Below are positions 16,385-24,770 of a stretch of DNA of 64,000 bases, piece by piece. A program made the position numbers and the translations under genes. Source of the DNA: Kordia jejudonensis (GTDB taxonomy: Bacteria; Bacteroidota; Bacteroidia; Flavobacteriales; Flavobacteriaceae); NCBI RefSeq assembly GCF_001005315.1, contig NZ_LBMG01000001.1, forward strand, positions 124,001 through 188,000, given 5' to 3'. Below the pieces are notes generated by a model that had not been told where the DNA came from, ran no database searches, and worked only from the letters and a program-made list of their open reading frames with translations. Position 1 is the first letter of the stretch. Each line of letters starts with the position of its first letter.

Positions 16385-18217
16385 ATGGAATTATCAACTT
16401 TGGATTATAGCCTGATTTTTGGATTTTTTGCAATTGTTTTAGGAATTGGATTGTATGTCTCCAAAACTTCAGGAAAAAATACATCCGAATATTTTTTGTC
16501 AGGACGAAATATGCCGTGGTGGATTTTAGGAATTTCTATGGTGGCAACCACTTTTTCAACCGATACACCAAATTTTGTGACTGATATTGTTCGTAAAGAT
16601 GGAGTTTCATCAAACTGGATGTGGTGGTCATTTTTAATTACAGGATTATTAACGGTTTTTGTGTATGCAAAACTCTGGCGAAAATCGAATGTTGCCACAG
16701 ATATCGAATTTTATGAATTGCGCTATGGCGGAAAACCTGCCAAATTCCTCAGAGGATTTCGTGCCATGTATTTAGGACTCGTTTTTAATGTATTTGCCAT
16801 GGCTGGAGTAACGCTTGCCGCGATAAAAATTGGCGGCGTCATGCTCGGATTGCAACCGTGGGAAACAGTAGTATATGCTGGAGCAATTACCGTAATTTTT
16901 AGTGCAATTGGTGGATTTAAAGGCGTTGTATACACCGATTTTCTATTGTTTTTCGTTGCGATGGCTGGTGCCATTGGAGCCGCATATTATTGTGTTACAC
17001 TTCCAGAAGTTGGCGGATTGGAAAACTTAATTACCCATGAAAATGTAGCAAATAAGATCAATATTTTTCCAGATTTTAACAATAAAGAAATTCTGATAAC
17101 GCTCATCGTGATTCCACTAGCTGTACAATGGTGGAGTTCGTGGTTTCCTGGTGCCGAACCTGGCGGTGGCGGTTATATTGCGCAACGAATGTTAGCCGCA
17201 AAAGATGAAAATCACGCGATTGGCGCCACGTTTTTCTTCAATATTATGCATTATGCATTGCGTCCTTGGCCGTGGATTTTAGTTGCCTTGGCATCGTTGG
17301 TAGTGTTTCCAGATTTAGAAAGCATCCGTGAAGCATTTCCAAACATTGCAGATGATAAATTGGGACACGATGTTGCCTATTCTGCCATGTTGACAAAATT
17401 ACCAAGCGGATTATTAGGTTTAGTATTGGCTTCCTTAGTTGCAGCGTATATGTCTACCATTTCCACACATTTAAATTGGGGATCGTCCTACATTGTGAAT
17501 GATTTCTATAAACAAACCATCAAAAAAGATGCTTCTGAAAAAGAATTGGTCAATGTTGGACGAATTTCTACCGTAGTTTTAATGATTTTGAGTGCCATTT
17601 TTGCATTGCGTTTGCAAAATGCGAGTCAACTTTTTGAAATTATCATCATGTTTGGTGCAGGAACGGGATTGATTTTTATTTTACGATGGTTTTGGTGGCG
17701 TATCAACGCTTGGAGCGAAATTTCGGCAATGGTGTCTTCTGGTGTGATTTCTTATTTGTTTAAATTAACGGTTGTTGGAGAAGTTTTATTTACACATACA
17801 ACTGAAAGTGGACAAACGGTTGAAGCTTTACTACCAAGTTATGCACAATTTCCGTTGGTCGTTTTAATTACTACAATTATTTGGTTAACAGTAACTCTTA
17901 TGACCCAACCAGAAACCAAAGAAACCTTATTCAATTTTTATAAAAAAATACAACCTGGCGGACCTGGCTGGAACAAAACCATTGCCGATGCCAAAGAAGC
18001 AAATGTAGAAATTGTAACAGATACAAAACCTTGGAATGTTCCTTCTGGAATTTTAGCCATGCTAGTTGCTATGATTTTTATTTACAGTATTATGTTTGCA
18101 ACTGGCTACTGGATTTATGGCGATTATAACTATGCAATTGGCTTAACCATTGTGGTAATTGCCTCTGGATTCATCCTGACACGACTTTGGAAAAAGATTA
18201 AGACAACGATATTTTAA
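16385..18217 (+). CDS. Sodium:solute symporter (SSS family)
   Basis: A 610-residue inner-membrane protein with about 13-14 predicted helices. The first is LIFGFFAIVLGIGLYV, followed by GKNTSEYFLSGRNMPWWILG and STDTPNFVTD, the sodium-site region of the SSS family. AYMSTISTHLNWGSSYIVND at about residue 355 is the second sodium-binding helix with its conserved Ser and Thr residues. The long Trp-rich loop and the C-terminal helix pair fit the SGLT-like branch common in Bacteroidetes. The substrate (sugar, sialic acid or other) cannot be told, and no catabolic partner lies beside it. It diverges from moxR across 189 bases. Confidence 0.87.
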   Translation: MELSTLDYSLIFGFFAIVLGIGLYVSKTSGKNTSEYFLSGRNMPWWILGISMVATTFSTDTPNFVTDIVRKDGVSSNWMWWSFLITGLLTVFVYAKLWRKSNVATDIEFYELRYGGKPAKFLRGFRAMYLGLVFNVFAMAGVTLAAIKIGGVMLGLQPWETVVYAGAITVIFSAIGGFKGVVYTDFLLFFVAMAGAIGAAYYCVTLPEVGGLENLITHENVANKINIFPDFNNKEILITLIVIPLAVQWWSSWFPGAEPGGGGYIAQRMLAAKDENHAIGATFFFNIMHYALRPWPWILVALASLVVFPDLESIREAFPNIADDKLGHDVAYSAMLTKLPSGLLGLVLASLVAAYMSTISTHLNWGSSYIVNDFYKQTIKKDASEKELVNVGRISTVVLMILSAIFALRLQNASQLFEIIIMFGAGTGLIFILRWFWWRINAWSEISAMVSSGVISYLFKLTVVGEVLFTHTTESGQTVEALLPSYAQFPLVVLITTIIWLTVTLMTQPETKETLFNFYKKIQPGGPGWNKTIADAKEANVEIVTDTKPWNVPSGILAMLVAMIFIYSIMFATGYWIYGDYNYAIGLTIVVIASGFILTRLWKKIKTTIF

Positions 18218-18479
18218 AATCGTATTTGTCATTCTTGCGTAGACAGGAATCTCTTAAATTTATAGACACGCTTTGCTTTTGGATTTCTTAGATTCTTGGA
18301 AGATTGTTTAAATTTCGTCAAGCTGAACTTGATTCAGCTTCACATAACAGTGAGCATCTCGACTGCGCTCGATGTGACAATTTTTAGTTTTTACAATCGA
18401 AAAATTCTACCAATCTAACATTCCAACAATCCAAATGGTCTAAAACAAATTCGTATTTTTACAGGAAAATTAATAGGAT
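18218..18479. repeat. Intergenic gap carrying palindromic repeats
   Basis: The gap holds a degenerate copy of the dispersed palindrome (18231-18250, ATTCTTGCGTAGACAGGAAT) and a hairpin AAGCTGAA/TTCAGCTT at 18320-18340. A partial palindrome around TCGACTGCGCTCGA follows near 18358-18371. No ORF is visible. Any promoter for the next gene must lie at its right end. Confidence 0.6.
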
Positions 18480-19349
18480 TTGAAATCAAATTATTCAAGA
18501 ATTATAGCAGGTACCATGACCTGGGGACGTTGGGGAAAACAATTGTCAACTTCACAAATGGTAGACCTAATGCATCATTGCAAAAACACAGGAATTACAA
18601 CCTTCGATCATGCTGATATTTATGGCGGTTATACTACAGAAGCTGAGTTTGGCAACGCTTTTATACAAAGCAGAATTGATCGCGAAAGCATCGAAATTAT
18701 TTCAAAATGTGGTATTCAATACCAAGCGGAAACACGTCAAAATACCATAAAACATTATGATTATTCCGCGGCGTATATTATTTGGTCAGCCGAAACTTCG
18801 TTGCAACATTTACAAACTGATTATTTAGATTTGTTGTTATTACACAGACCAAGTCCGTTGATGCATCCTGACGAAATTGCCAAAGCAATTGACCAACTCA
18901 CAACACAAGGGAAAATTAAGGAATTTGGTGTGTCAAACTTTACGCCTTCGCAAATGACGATGGTTGGAACAAAAAATGATATTTCAGCCAATCAGATACA
19001 GTTTTCATTGACAGATTTTGATGCCATGCATGATGGCACACTCGATTTTATGATGACAAATTCTATCCTACCAATGGCTTGGCAACCGCTAGGAAGTGTG
19101 TTTAGAGAAGAAACTGAACAGACGAGCAGAATTCACACGGTTTTAGACAATCTTACTGAGAAATATAGCGCAACGAAAGATCAATTAGTCTTGGCTTGGA
19201 TTTTAAAACATCCTTCAAATATTCATCCTGTAATTGGAACGACAACGCCCGAACGTATAACAAACGCTGTCAAAGCAACAGAAATTGAGTTGTCATTGGA
19301 AGATTGGTTTATGTTATTGGTAGAAAGTCAAGGACATAAAGTTCCGTAG
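18480..19349 (+). CDS. Aldo/keto reductase
   Basis: A 289-residue cytoplasmic NADPH-dependent reductase with a TIM-barrel fold. Visible motifs are the catalytic DHADIYGGY (Asp and Tyr near residue 43-48), DYLDLLLLHRPSP with the conserved His, IKEFGVSNF and the C-terminal cofactor loop PVIGTTTPERI. It is closest in style to the YdhF-like reductases. The start is TTG at 18480; there is no in-frame ATG before the conserved AGTMTWG segment, so a non-ATG start is needed. The physiological substrate is unknown. Confidence 0.88.
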   Translation: MKSNYSRIIAGTMTWGRWGKQLSTSQMVDLMHHCKNTGITTFDHADIYGGYTTEAEFGNAFIQSRIDRESIEIISKCGIQYQAETRQNTIKHYDYSAAYIIWSAETSLQHLQTDYLDLLLLHRPSPLMHPDEIAKAIDQLTTQGKIKEFGVSNFTPSQMTMVGTKNDISANQIQFSLTDFDAMHDGTLDFMMTNSILPMAWQPLGSVFREETEQTSRIHTVLDNLTEKYSATKDQLVLAWILKHPSNIHPVIGTTTPERITNAVKATEIELSLEDWFMLLVESQGHKVP

Positions 19350-19409
19350 TTACACAGTCATGAGATATTAGTATTGAGAATTGAGATTTTTTTAGTTTAA
19401 TTATAAAAG

Positions 19410-19429
19410 ATTCCCGTTTGCACGGGAAA
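19410..19429. repeat. Palindrome just upstream of the SDR gene
   Basis: TTCCCGT (19411-19417) and ACGGGAA (19422-19428) form a 7-bp stem with a 4-base loop that ends 6 bases before the ATG at 19435. It resembles the dispersed palindrome family with a changed stem. Its position could affect initiation of the next gene. Confidence 0.5.
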
Positions 19430-19434
19430 TAAAT

Positions 19435-20187
19435 ATGAAAAAAACAGCTTTTATTACAGGTGCCACTAGTGGAATTGGACGCGAGATTGCACGCGAATTT
19501 GCAACACACAATATCCGTTTGATTCTTTGCGGACGCAGACAAGAACGCTTGGATGAATTACAGACTGAACTAAGTAAACACACGGAAGTTTATACGCTGA
19601 GTTTTGATGTTCGGGAAAGAGAAAAAGTAGCCGCAGCTGTAAATTCATTACCCGAGAATTTTCAAACAATTGATATTTTGATCAATAATGCAGGAAATGC
19701 GCACGGTTTGGATCCGATTCAAAGCGGAAATTTAGACGATTGGGACGCCATGTTAGACATCAATGTGAAAGGATTATTATATGTAAGCAAAGCCATTATT
19801 CCACAAATGGTCGCACGAAAAAGCGGTCATATTTTAAATATTGGTTCTACAGCTGGAAAAGAAGTATATCCAAACGGAAATGTATATTGTGCCAGTAAAC
19901 ACGCGGTTGATGCACTAAATCAAGGAATGCGAATTGACTTGAATGCTCATGGAATTCGTGTAGGCGCCATTAATCCTGGATTGGTAGAAACGGAGTTTAG
20001 CGATGTCCGTTTTAAAGGCGATGAAAATAGAGCTGAGAAAGTATATCAAGGTTATCAACCATTGAAACCACAAGATGTTGCAGAAATTGCATACTTTATT
20101 GTGTCGCGTCCTGCGCATGTAAATATTGCTGATTTGATGGTCATGTGTACGGCGCAAGCTTCGAGTACGATTGTGAAAAAGAATTGA
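19435..20187 (+). CDS. Short-chain dehydrogenase/reductase (YdfG-like)
   Basis: A 250-residue cytoplasmic SDR enzyme. The N-terminal FITGATSGIGREIA loop binds NAD(P), CGRRQERLDEL suggests NADP preference through the Arg pair, NNAGNAHG follows, and the catalytic residues are Ser in NIGSTAGKEVYPNGNVYCASKHA with Tyr and Lys in YCASK. The family includes 3-hydroxy acid dehydrogenases such as YdfG, which oxidise serine-like hydroxy acids. It follows the aldo/keto reductase by 85 bases on the same strand. Confidence 0.88.
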   Translation: MKKTAFITGATSGIGREIAREFATHNIRLILCGRRQERLDELQTELSKHTEVYTLSFDVREREKVAAAVNSLPENFQTIDILINNAGNAHGLDPIQSGNLDDWDAMLDINVKGLLYVSKAIIPQMVARKSGHILNIGSTAGKEVYPNGNVYCASKHAVDALNQGMRIDLNAHGIRVGAINPGLVETEFSDVRFKGDENRAEKVYQGYQPLKPQDVAEIAYFIVSRPAHVNIADLMVMCTAQASSTIVKKN

Positions 20188-20229
20188 TTTACAACAGTAA
20201 ATTCGTTTAATAATTTGCTACAAATCATA

Positions 20230-20859
20230 ATGCAAAACCGACTCTACATACACTGGAAAGATTTAACATCTAAATATACCAATGATAACTTGTTTTTAGA
20301 ATATCATTGGAAAGAAATTAGAGATACATATGGTGAAGAAAAACGTCATTATCACAATTTGAATCATATTAGTCATATGTTGCACTTTGCTGAGAACGAT
20401 CAGGCTGATTTGGTTGATTATGATGTGCTACAATTTACCATTTGGTATCATGATATCGTCTACAAAGCGACCAAAAGCAACAATGAATTGAAAAGTGCTG
20501 AATTCGCCAAAAAACAATTAAAAACCCTTGAAATTGACGCAAAAAGAATAGAAAATTGTGCAAACTTGATCATTTCTACAAAAAAACATGAAATCATAAA
20601 TGATCAAAATGAAGATAATGCCTATCTTTTGGACTGGGATTTGGCAATTTTAGGAACAGATTGGGAAACATACGAATCATACACCCAAAAAATTCGCAAA
20701 GAATATTCCATGTTTCCAAATTTCATGTATAAGAAAGGAAGAAAGAATGTATTGCAGCATTTTCTAACTCGTCCACAGATTTATTACACCAAAAAATACC
20801 ACAATTTGTGGGAAGCAAACGCTAGAAAAAACATTCAAAAAGAACTTACTTTGTTATGA
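20230..20859 (+). CDS. HD-domain metal-dependent phosphohydrolase-like protein
   Basis: A 209-residue cytoplasmic protein. The HYHNLNHI motif near residue 40 and WYHDIVYKATKSNNEL near 77 give the metal-binding His/His-Asp set of a predicted HD hydrolase family widespread in bacteria. LLDWDLAILGT near 137 supplies the final Asp. The substrate is not known. I prefer ATG 20230 (MQNRLYIHW) over the TTG at 20215. The stop overlaps the next start by 4 bases, so the two genes are translationally coupled. Confidence 0.7.
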   Translation: MQNRLYIHWKDLTSKYTNDNLFLEYHWKEIRDTYGEEKRHYHNLNHISHMLHFAENDQADLVDYDVLQFTIWYHDIVYKATKSNNELKSAEFAKKQLKTLEIDAKRIENCANLIISTKKHEIINDQNEDNAYLLDWDLAILGTDWETYESYTQKIRKEYSMFPNFMYKKGRKNVLQHFLTRPQIYYTKKYHNLWEANARKNIQKELTLL

Positions 20860-21992
20860 TTAATAAACGCCTTTTGATTAAAAACTTACTCGCTCACAAC
20901 GATGAGAATAGTTTTTATGATAAAAAGCGAAAGTTGAATATTGGCGAAAAAGAAGGAAAAGCTAAGTTTCTGAAACATATTTGTGCGCTTTCCAATAGCA
21001 ACCCAAAAAATAACTCATTTATCGTGATTGGTGTGGAAGATGAAGACAATAAAATTGTCGGTGTTGACTTTTTTGACGATAGTAAAATTCAAAATTTAGT
21101 GAATGCCTATTTGACCAATCCGCCAATGGTGCAGTATGAAAATATCTACTTTCCACATTTACCCAAAGGAAAAGTTGTCGGTTTGGTCACGATTCGCCCA
21201 AACGGTAAAATTACGTCACTTCGCAAAAATATTTGGAAGTATTATGGCGGTTCGGTTTTTCTTCGTGATGGAAGCATTTCCATGCCAAAAGTGTTTGATA
21301 TTGACATTGAAGATGTAAACTCTGAAATTGTACAAACTATTGAAAAAAGTGCGCAAAACAACATCAAATTGACCTTAGACAGCGTGATTAATTTCATTAC
21401 CAATGAACATGAAAATTTAGAATCGCATTATCAAGTGTTTAAAGAACAATTTGTGGTGTGTTGGGCAGGAATTAAACAAAAAAAGAACGACAAAACGTTG
21501 TATTCCAGAGTTGATATTGAGTTGATTAACGAACAAGTAAAGTTATTTTATTCGGCACTTGATCAAGTAGAAATTACGTATACCGAAGATGAATTTACCA
21601 TTATTGAATATGTACCACTTGGATTGCAAAATAAGTACAAATACTATCCGTTGGAAAAAGTGACAATTACCTTTCAACCCAATGGAATGTACAATTTGGA
21701 TAGCAATTTAATATTTGAAGCGCCACAATTTGACAAAAAAACGTTGCATCATATTTACAATAGTAATAATTCCATTTTGGAAAAACTAACGAAGCAAATT
21801 CCGCTTAATGAAAACGAAGATCATGATGTACGAAATCTTCCAGCAACCTACATGATTTGCTATTTAAACGGTTTTCATGAAGCAAAAGAAAAACTAGATG
21901 CTGCAAAACCATACTTAAAAAACTATGATAAAGACATTTACGAATTATATAAAGCTACGATTCGAATTTTGCGAAAAATAAAATATAGTTAA
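20856..21992 (+). CDS. AlbA_2 (Schlafen-like) domain protein
   Basis: A 378-residue cytoplasmic protein. The first 150 residues match the AlbA_2 putative DNA/RNA-binding domain: KKRKLNIGEKEGKAKFLKHICALSNS, then FIVIGVEDEDNKIVGVDFFDD, and later VGLVTIRP with YYGGSVFLRDGS. The C-terminal 220 residues are helical and charged without a recognised domain. AlbA_2 proteins are nucleic-acid-associated, often regulators or nuclease relatives. The gene overlaps the HD gene and is 6 bases from kptA, so all three look like one unit. Function not known. Confidence 0.72.
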   Translation: MINKRLLIKNLLAHNDENSFYDKKRKLNIGEKEGKAKFLKHICALSNSNPKNNSFIVIGVEDEDNKIVGVDFFDDSKIQNLVNAYLTNPPMVQYENIYFPHLPKGKVVGLVTIRPNGKITSLRKNIWKYYGGSVFLRDGSISMPKVFDIDIEDVNSEIVQTIEKSAQNNIKLTLDSVINFITNEHENLESHYQVFKEQFVVCWAGIKQKKNDKTLYSRVDIELINEQVKLFYSALDQVEITYTEDEFTIIEYVPLGLQNKYKYYPLEKVTITFQPNGMYNLDSNLIFEAPQFDKKTLHHIYNSNNSILEKLTKQIPLNENEDHDVRNLPATYMICYLNGFHEAKEKLDAAKPYLKNYDKDIYELYKATIRILRKIKYS

Positions 21993-21998
21993 GCCTAT

Positions 21999-22541
21999 AT
22001 GGACAAAAAAAGAACTAAAAATATAAGCAAGTTCCTGAGTTATCTGTTAAGACACAATCCTGGCGAAATTGGCATCATACTAGATGAAAACGGTTGGACT
22101 TCTGTTTCAATTTTATTAGAAAAAATAAACGTTGACACACAGACACTTTCTATGGAAGAACTGATATACGTTGTTGATACAAACGAAAAGAAACGTTTTG
22201 CTTTTAGTGAAGATAAAACACAGATTAGAGCCAATCAAGGACATTCTATCAACGTAAATTTAGCTTTGAATGCGAAAGAGCCGCCAAGTTATTTGTATCA
22301 TGGAACGGTTGCAAAATTCTTGGAATCTATTCAAGCAACGGGTTTGCAAAAAGGAAGCAGACATCATGTACATTTGAGCGCCGATAAAGAAACCGCAATT
22401 AATGTTGGAAGCAGACGTGGAAAACCAATCATTCTAACGATAAAAAGTGGTGAAATGCATGCAAAAAATCATACATTCTACCAATCAGAAAATGGCGTTT
22501 GGTTAACGGATGAAGTTCCTGTTGGGTTTATTGAGTTTTAA
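21999..22541 (+). CDS. kptA: RNA 2'-phosphotransferase KptA
   Basis: A 180-residue cytoplasmic enzyme that moves an internal RNA 2'-phosphate to NAD+, forming ADP-ribose 1''-2'' cyclic phosphate. The N-terminal KFLSYLLRHNPGEIGI contains the conserved Arg-His pair. IRANQGHS supplies the second Arg, and YHGTV plus HVHLSADK and VGSRRGKPIIL form the NAD-binding half. Length is normal for the Tpt1/KptA family. In bacteria its natural substrate is unclear, because tRNA splicing of the fungal kind is absent. Its neighbours (AlbA_2, HD hydrolase, metallophosphoesterase) suggest a nucleic-acid end-processing role, which is inference. Confidence 0.92.
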   Translation: MDKKRTKNISKFLSYLLRHNPGEIGIILDENGWTSVSILLEKINVDTQTLSMEELIYVVDTNEKKRFAFSEDKTQIRANQGHSINVNLALNAKEPPSYLYHGTVAKFLESIQATGLQKGSRHHVHLSADKETAINVGSRRGKPIILTIKSGEMHAKNHTFYQSENGVWLTDEVPVGFIEF

Positions 22542-22634
22542 AAAATATAAACACATTCTAGCTGTAATGTTATCTTTCTGTAAACAGTATTTATCCATAA
22601 ATTTTTACACTATTTTAGAAGAAAATTTAAACGA

Positions 22635-23369
22635 ATGAGAACATTAGTTGTCGGAGATATTCATGGAGGATTTAAAGCATTAACACAAGTGCTAAAACGC
22701 GCCAATGTTACCACTTCAGATACGCTTATATTTATGGGCGATTATGTGGACGGTTGGAGCGAATCGGCTGAATTGGTGGAGTTTTTAATCGATTTAAACA
22801 CAAAACAAAAGTGTATTTTTATTCGTGGAAATCATGATGTTTGGTGTCATGAATGGTTGTTAGATGGACATATTAACGAGGTTTGGTACCGACATGGAGG
22901 AAAAGAAACGATTGAAAGTTACGAGCGAATTTCATTTGACAAAGAACAACACATAACATTCTATGACAATTTAGAAAACTACATTGTAGATGCAAAAAAT
23001 CGATTGTTTCTACATGCAGGTTTTACGTCCATGTTAGGTGTGGAAAAAGAATTTTATCCCAAGAATTTTTATTTTGATAGAACGCTTATTGAAACAGCTG
23101 TTTTGGTAGAAGGTGTTGGTATTGAAAATATTACCAAAACTGCATACGGTCCAAGACGATTGTCATTGTACCATGAAATTTATATTGGACATACACCAAC
23201 CATTCGATATGGAATTGACAAGCCTATGAAAGCCCACAATTTGTGGGATGTAGATACTGGTGCTGCTTTTACGGGAAAACTTTCGATTTTAGATGTAGAC
23301 ACCAAAGAATTTTGGCAAAGTGATCCGCTTCCTGAGCTGTATCCTGATGAAAAAGGACGAAACAAATAG
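22635..23369 (+). CDS. Calcineurin-like metallophosphoesterase (Ser/Thr phosphatase type)
   Basis: A 244-residue cytoplasmic phosphoesterase. The dimetal motifs are all present and in order: GDIHGGFKAL (residues 7-16), GDYVDGWSES (35-44), RGNHDVW (66-72), a His in FLHAGF, and YIGHTPT near residue 189. This is the PPP-type order seen in PrpE/ApaH-like enzymes and protein phosphatases. The substrate is undefined. It follows kptA by 93 bases. Confidence 0.85.
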   Translation: MRTLVVGDIHGGFKALTQVLKRANVTTSDTLIFMGDYVDGWSESAELVEFLIDLNTKQKCIFIRGNHDVWCHEWLLDGHINEVWYRHGGKETIESYERISFDKEQHITFYDNLENYIVDAKNRLFLHAGFTSMLGVEKEFYPKNFYFDRTLIETAVLVEGVGIENITKTAYGPRRLSLYHEIYIGHTPTIRYGIDKPMKAHNLWDVDTGAAFTGKLSILDVDTKEFWQSDPLPELYPDEKGRNK

Positions 23370-23454
23370 TACAATTTTTCTTTCCAAAAATAAAACGTTT
23401 CTACTGTAAGATGTTAATTGTTGCAAATGCGTCGCTATTGTAGATATTTAGTGG

Positions 23455-23462
23455 TAATTTTG
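23455..23462 (+). promoter_or_regulatory. Flavobacterial -7 box for the desaturase gene
   Basis: TAATTTTG matches the Bacteroidetes TAnnTTTG box and lies 22 bases before the ATG at 23485. A TTG upstream has a shorter than usual spacing, so the -33 element is not assured. Confidence 0.45.
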
Positions 23463-23484
23463 CGAAATTATTAAACCACCATCA

Positions 23485-24486
23485 ATGTCTATAAAAAACA
23501 TACGTTTAGAAGTCATGCAAACTATCGAAAAAGAAATCGATGGTTACATGGATAAATATTTGATTCCGCCAGAAAAAATATGGCAACCTACTGACTTTTT
23601 ACCAAACTCTCAAGAAGATACTTTCTTTGACGAAGTACATCAAATCCGAGAAGAAGCCAAAGAACTTGGATACGATTTTTGGGTTGTACTTGTTGGTGAC
23701 ACCATTACGGAAGAAGCTTTACCTACCTACGAATCATGGTTAATGGACGTAGAAGGAATTAATCAACGTGGAAATGATGGTAGAGATAATGGCTGGGCAA
23801 AATGGATTCGCCATTGGACAGGAGAAGAAAATCGTCATGGAGATGTGCTAAGTAAATATTTGTACTTATCAGGTCGTGTAAACATGCGTGAAATAGAAAT
23901 TACTACACAGCATTTAATTAACGACGGATTTGATATTGGAACCGCAAATGATCCATATAGAAACTTTGTATACACAAGTTTTCAAGAATTGGCAACCAAT
24001 GTTTCGCACAAGCGTGTTGGACTTTTAGCAAAAAAACAAGGAAATGTATTGCTTGGAAAAATGTGTAATATTATTGCAGGAGACGAAATGCGTCATCATT
24101 TGGCATATAGAGAATTTGTAAAAACGATCTTCAATTATGATCCAAGTGAAATGATGTTGGCTTTTGAAGATATGATGCGAAAAAAGATTGTCATGCCAGC
24201 GCAGTTTGTACGTGAATCTGGAGAAGCTATCGGAACTGCTTTTGAAAACTTTTCAAATGCGGCGCAACGTTTAGGTGTGTACACTACGCATGATTATGTT
24301 GATATTTTAAGAAAGTTGAATTCGTATTGGGAAATAGATAAATTAACAGGATTAACGGACGCAGCCGAAAAAGCTAGAAATTACGTAATGCGATTGCCTG
24401 ATCGTATGGCGCGTATTGCCGAGCGTGTTGCCATTCCAGAAGATGTTACCAAATTCAAATGGGTGGAAGCAAATGGAATGCTGTAA
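23485..24486 (+). CDS. Acyl-ACP desaturase
   Basis: A 333-residue soluble di-iron enzyme that puts a cis double bond into acyl-ACP using oxygen and ferredoxin. Ligand motifs are EENRHGD near residue 115 and DEMRHHLAYREF near 200, the two ExxRH-type helices of the plant-like (type 2) desaturase family. The N-terminus (IRLEVMQTIEKEI) and length also fit. It probably tunes membrane unsaturation, for example in the cold. It is monocistronic, with a promoter box before it and repeats after it. Confidence 0.88.
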   Translation: MSIKNIRLEVMQTIEKEIDGYMDKYLIPPEKIWQPTDFLPNSQEDTFFDEVHQIREEAKELGYDFWVVLVGDTITEEALPTYESWLMDVEGINQRGNDGRDNGWAKWIRHWTGEENRHGDVLSKYLYLSGRVNMREIEITTQHLINDGFDIGTANDPYRNFVYTSFQELATNVSHKRVGLLAKKQGNVLLGKMCNIIAGDEMRHHLAYREFVKTIFNYDPSEMMLAFEDMMRKKIVMPAQFVRESGEAIGTAFENFSNAAQRLGVYTTHDYVDILRKLNSYWEIDKLTGLTDAAEKARNYVMRLPDRMARIAERVAIPEDVTKFKWVEANGML

Positions 24487-24598
24487 CCATTAATTGAAAA
24501 ATTAAAAGATTAAAGAATTAAAAAAATCAGCCGAACGTTATTCAGTACTGAATCTTGAGTCGCTTCGCTCTTAGATTGTTTGTCATTCTCTAATTGTC

Positions 24599-24618
24599 AT
24601 TCCTGCGAAGGTAGGAAT
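24599..24618. repeat. Dispersed palindrome copy
   Basis: ATTCCTGCGAAGGTAGGAAT preceded by TGTC, a slightly degenerate copy of the family also seen at 15165, 48907, 49034, 53401 and 55669. Confidence 0.6.
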
Positions 24619-24653
24619 CTATTAGTATTACGAATGGATTTTGCATTAAATGC

Positions 24654-24717
24654 GAATCTTTGAATCTTTGAATCTTTGAATCTTTGAATCTTTGAATCTT
24701 TGAATCTTTGAATCTTA
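24654..24717. repeat. 8-bp tandem repeat, eight units
   Basis: Seven perfect copies of GAATCTTT run from 24654 to 24709, and a final GAATCTTA closes the array at 24717. It lies in the convergent gap between the desaturase gene and the aldehyde dehydrogenase gene. Unit count probably varies by slippage. Confidence 0.9.
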
Positions 24718-24722
24718 AACAT

Positions 24723-24756
24723 AAAAAAATCCGCTTCGTTTGAAGCGGATTTTTTT
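24723..24756. terminator. Bidirectional rho-independent terminator
   Basis: ATCCGCTTC (24729-24737), a four-base loop GTTT, and GAAGCGGAT (24742-24750) with A7 before and T7 after. It is placed to stop both the desaturase transcript and the convergent aldehyde dehydrogenase transcript. Confidence 0.9.
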
Positions 24757-24770
24757 ATGTTTAATTTCTA

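Noticed and set aside
24654-24717. Tandem array considered as a CRISPR
   Set aside because: Units are 8 bp and contiguous with no spacers.
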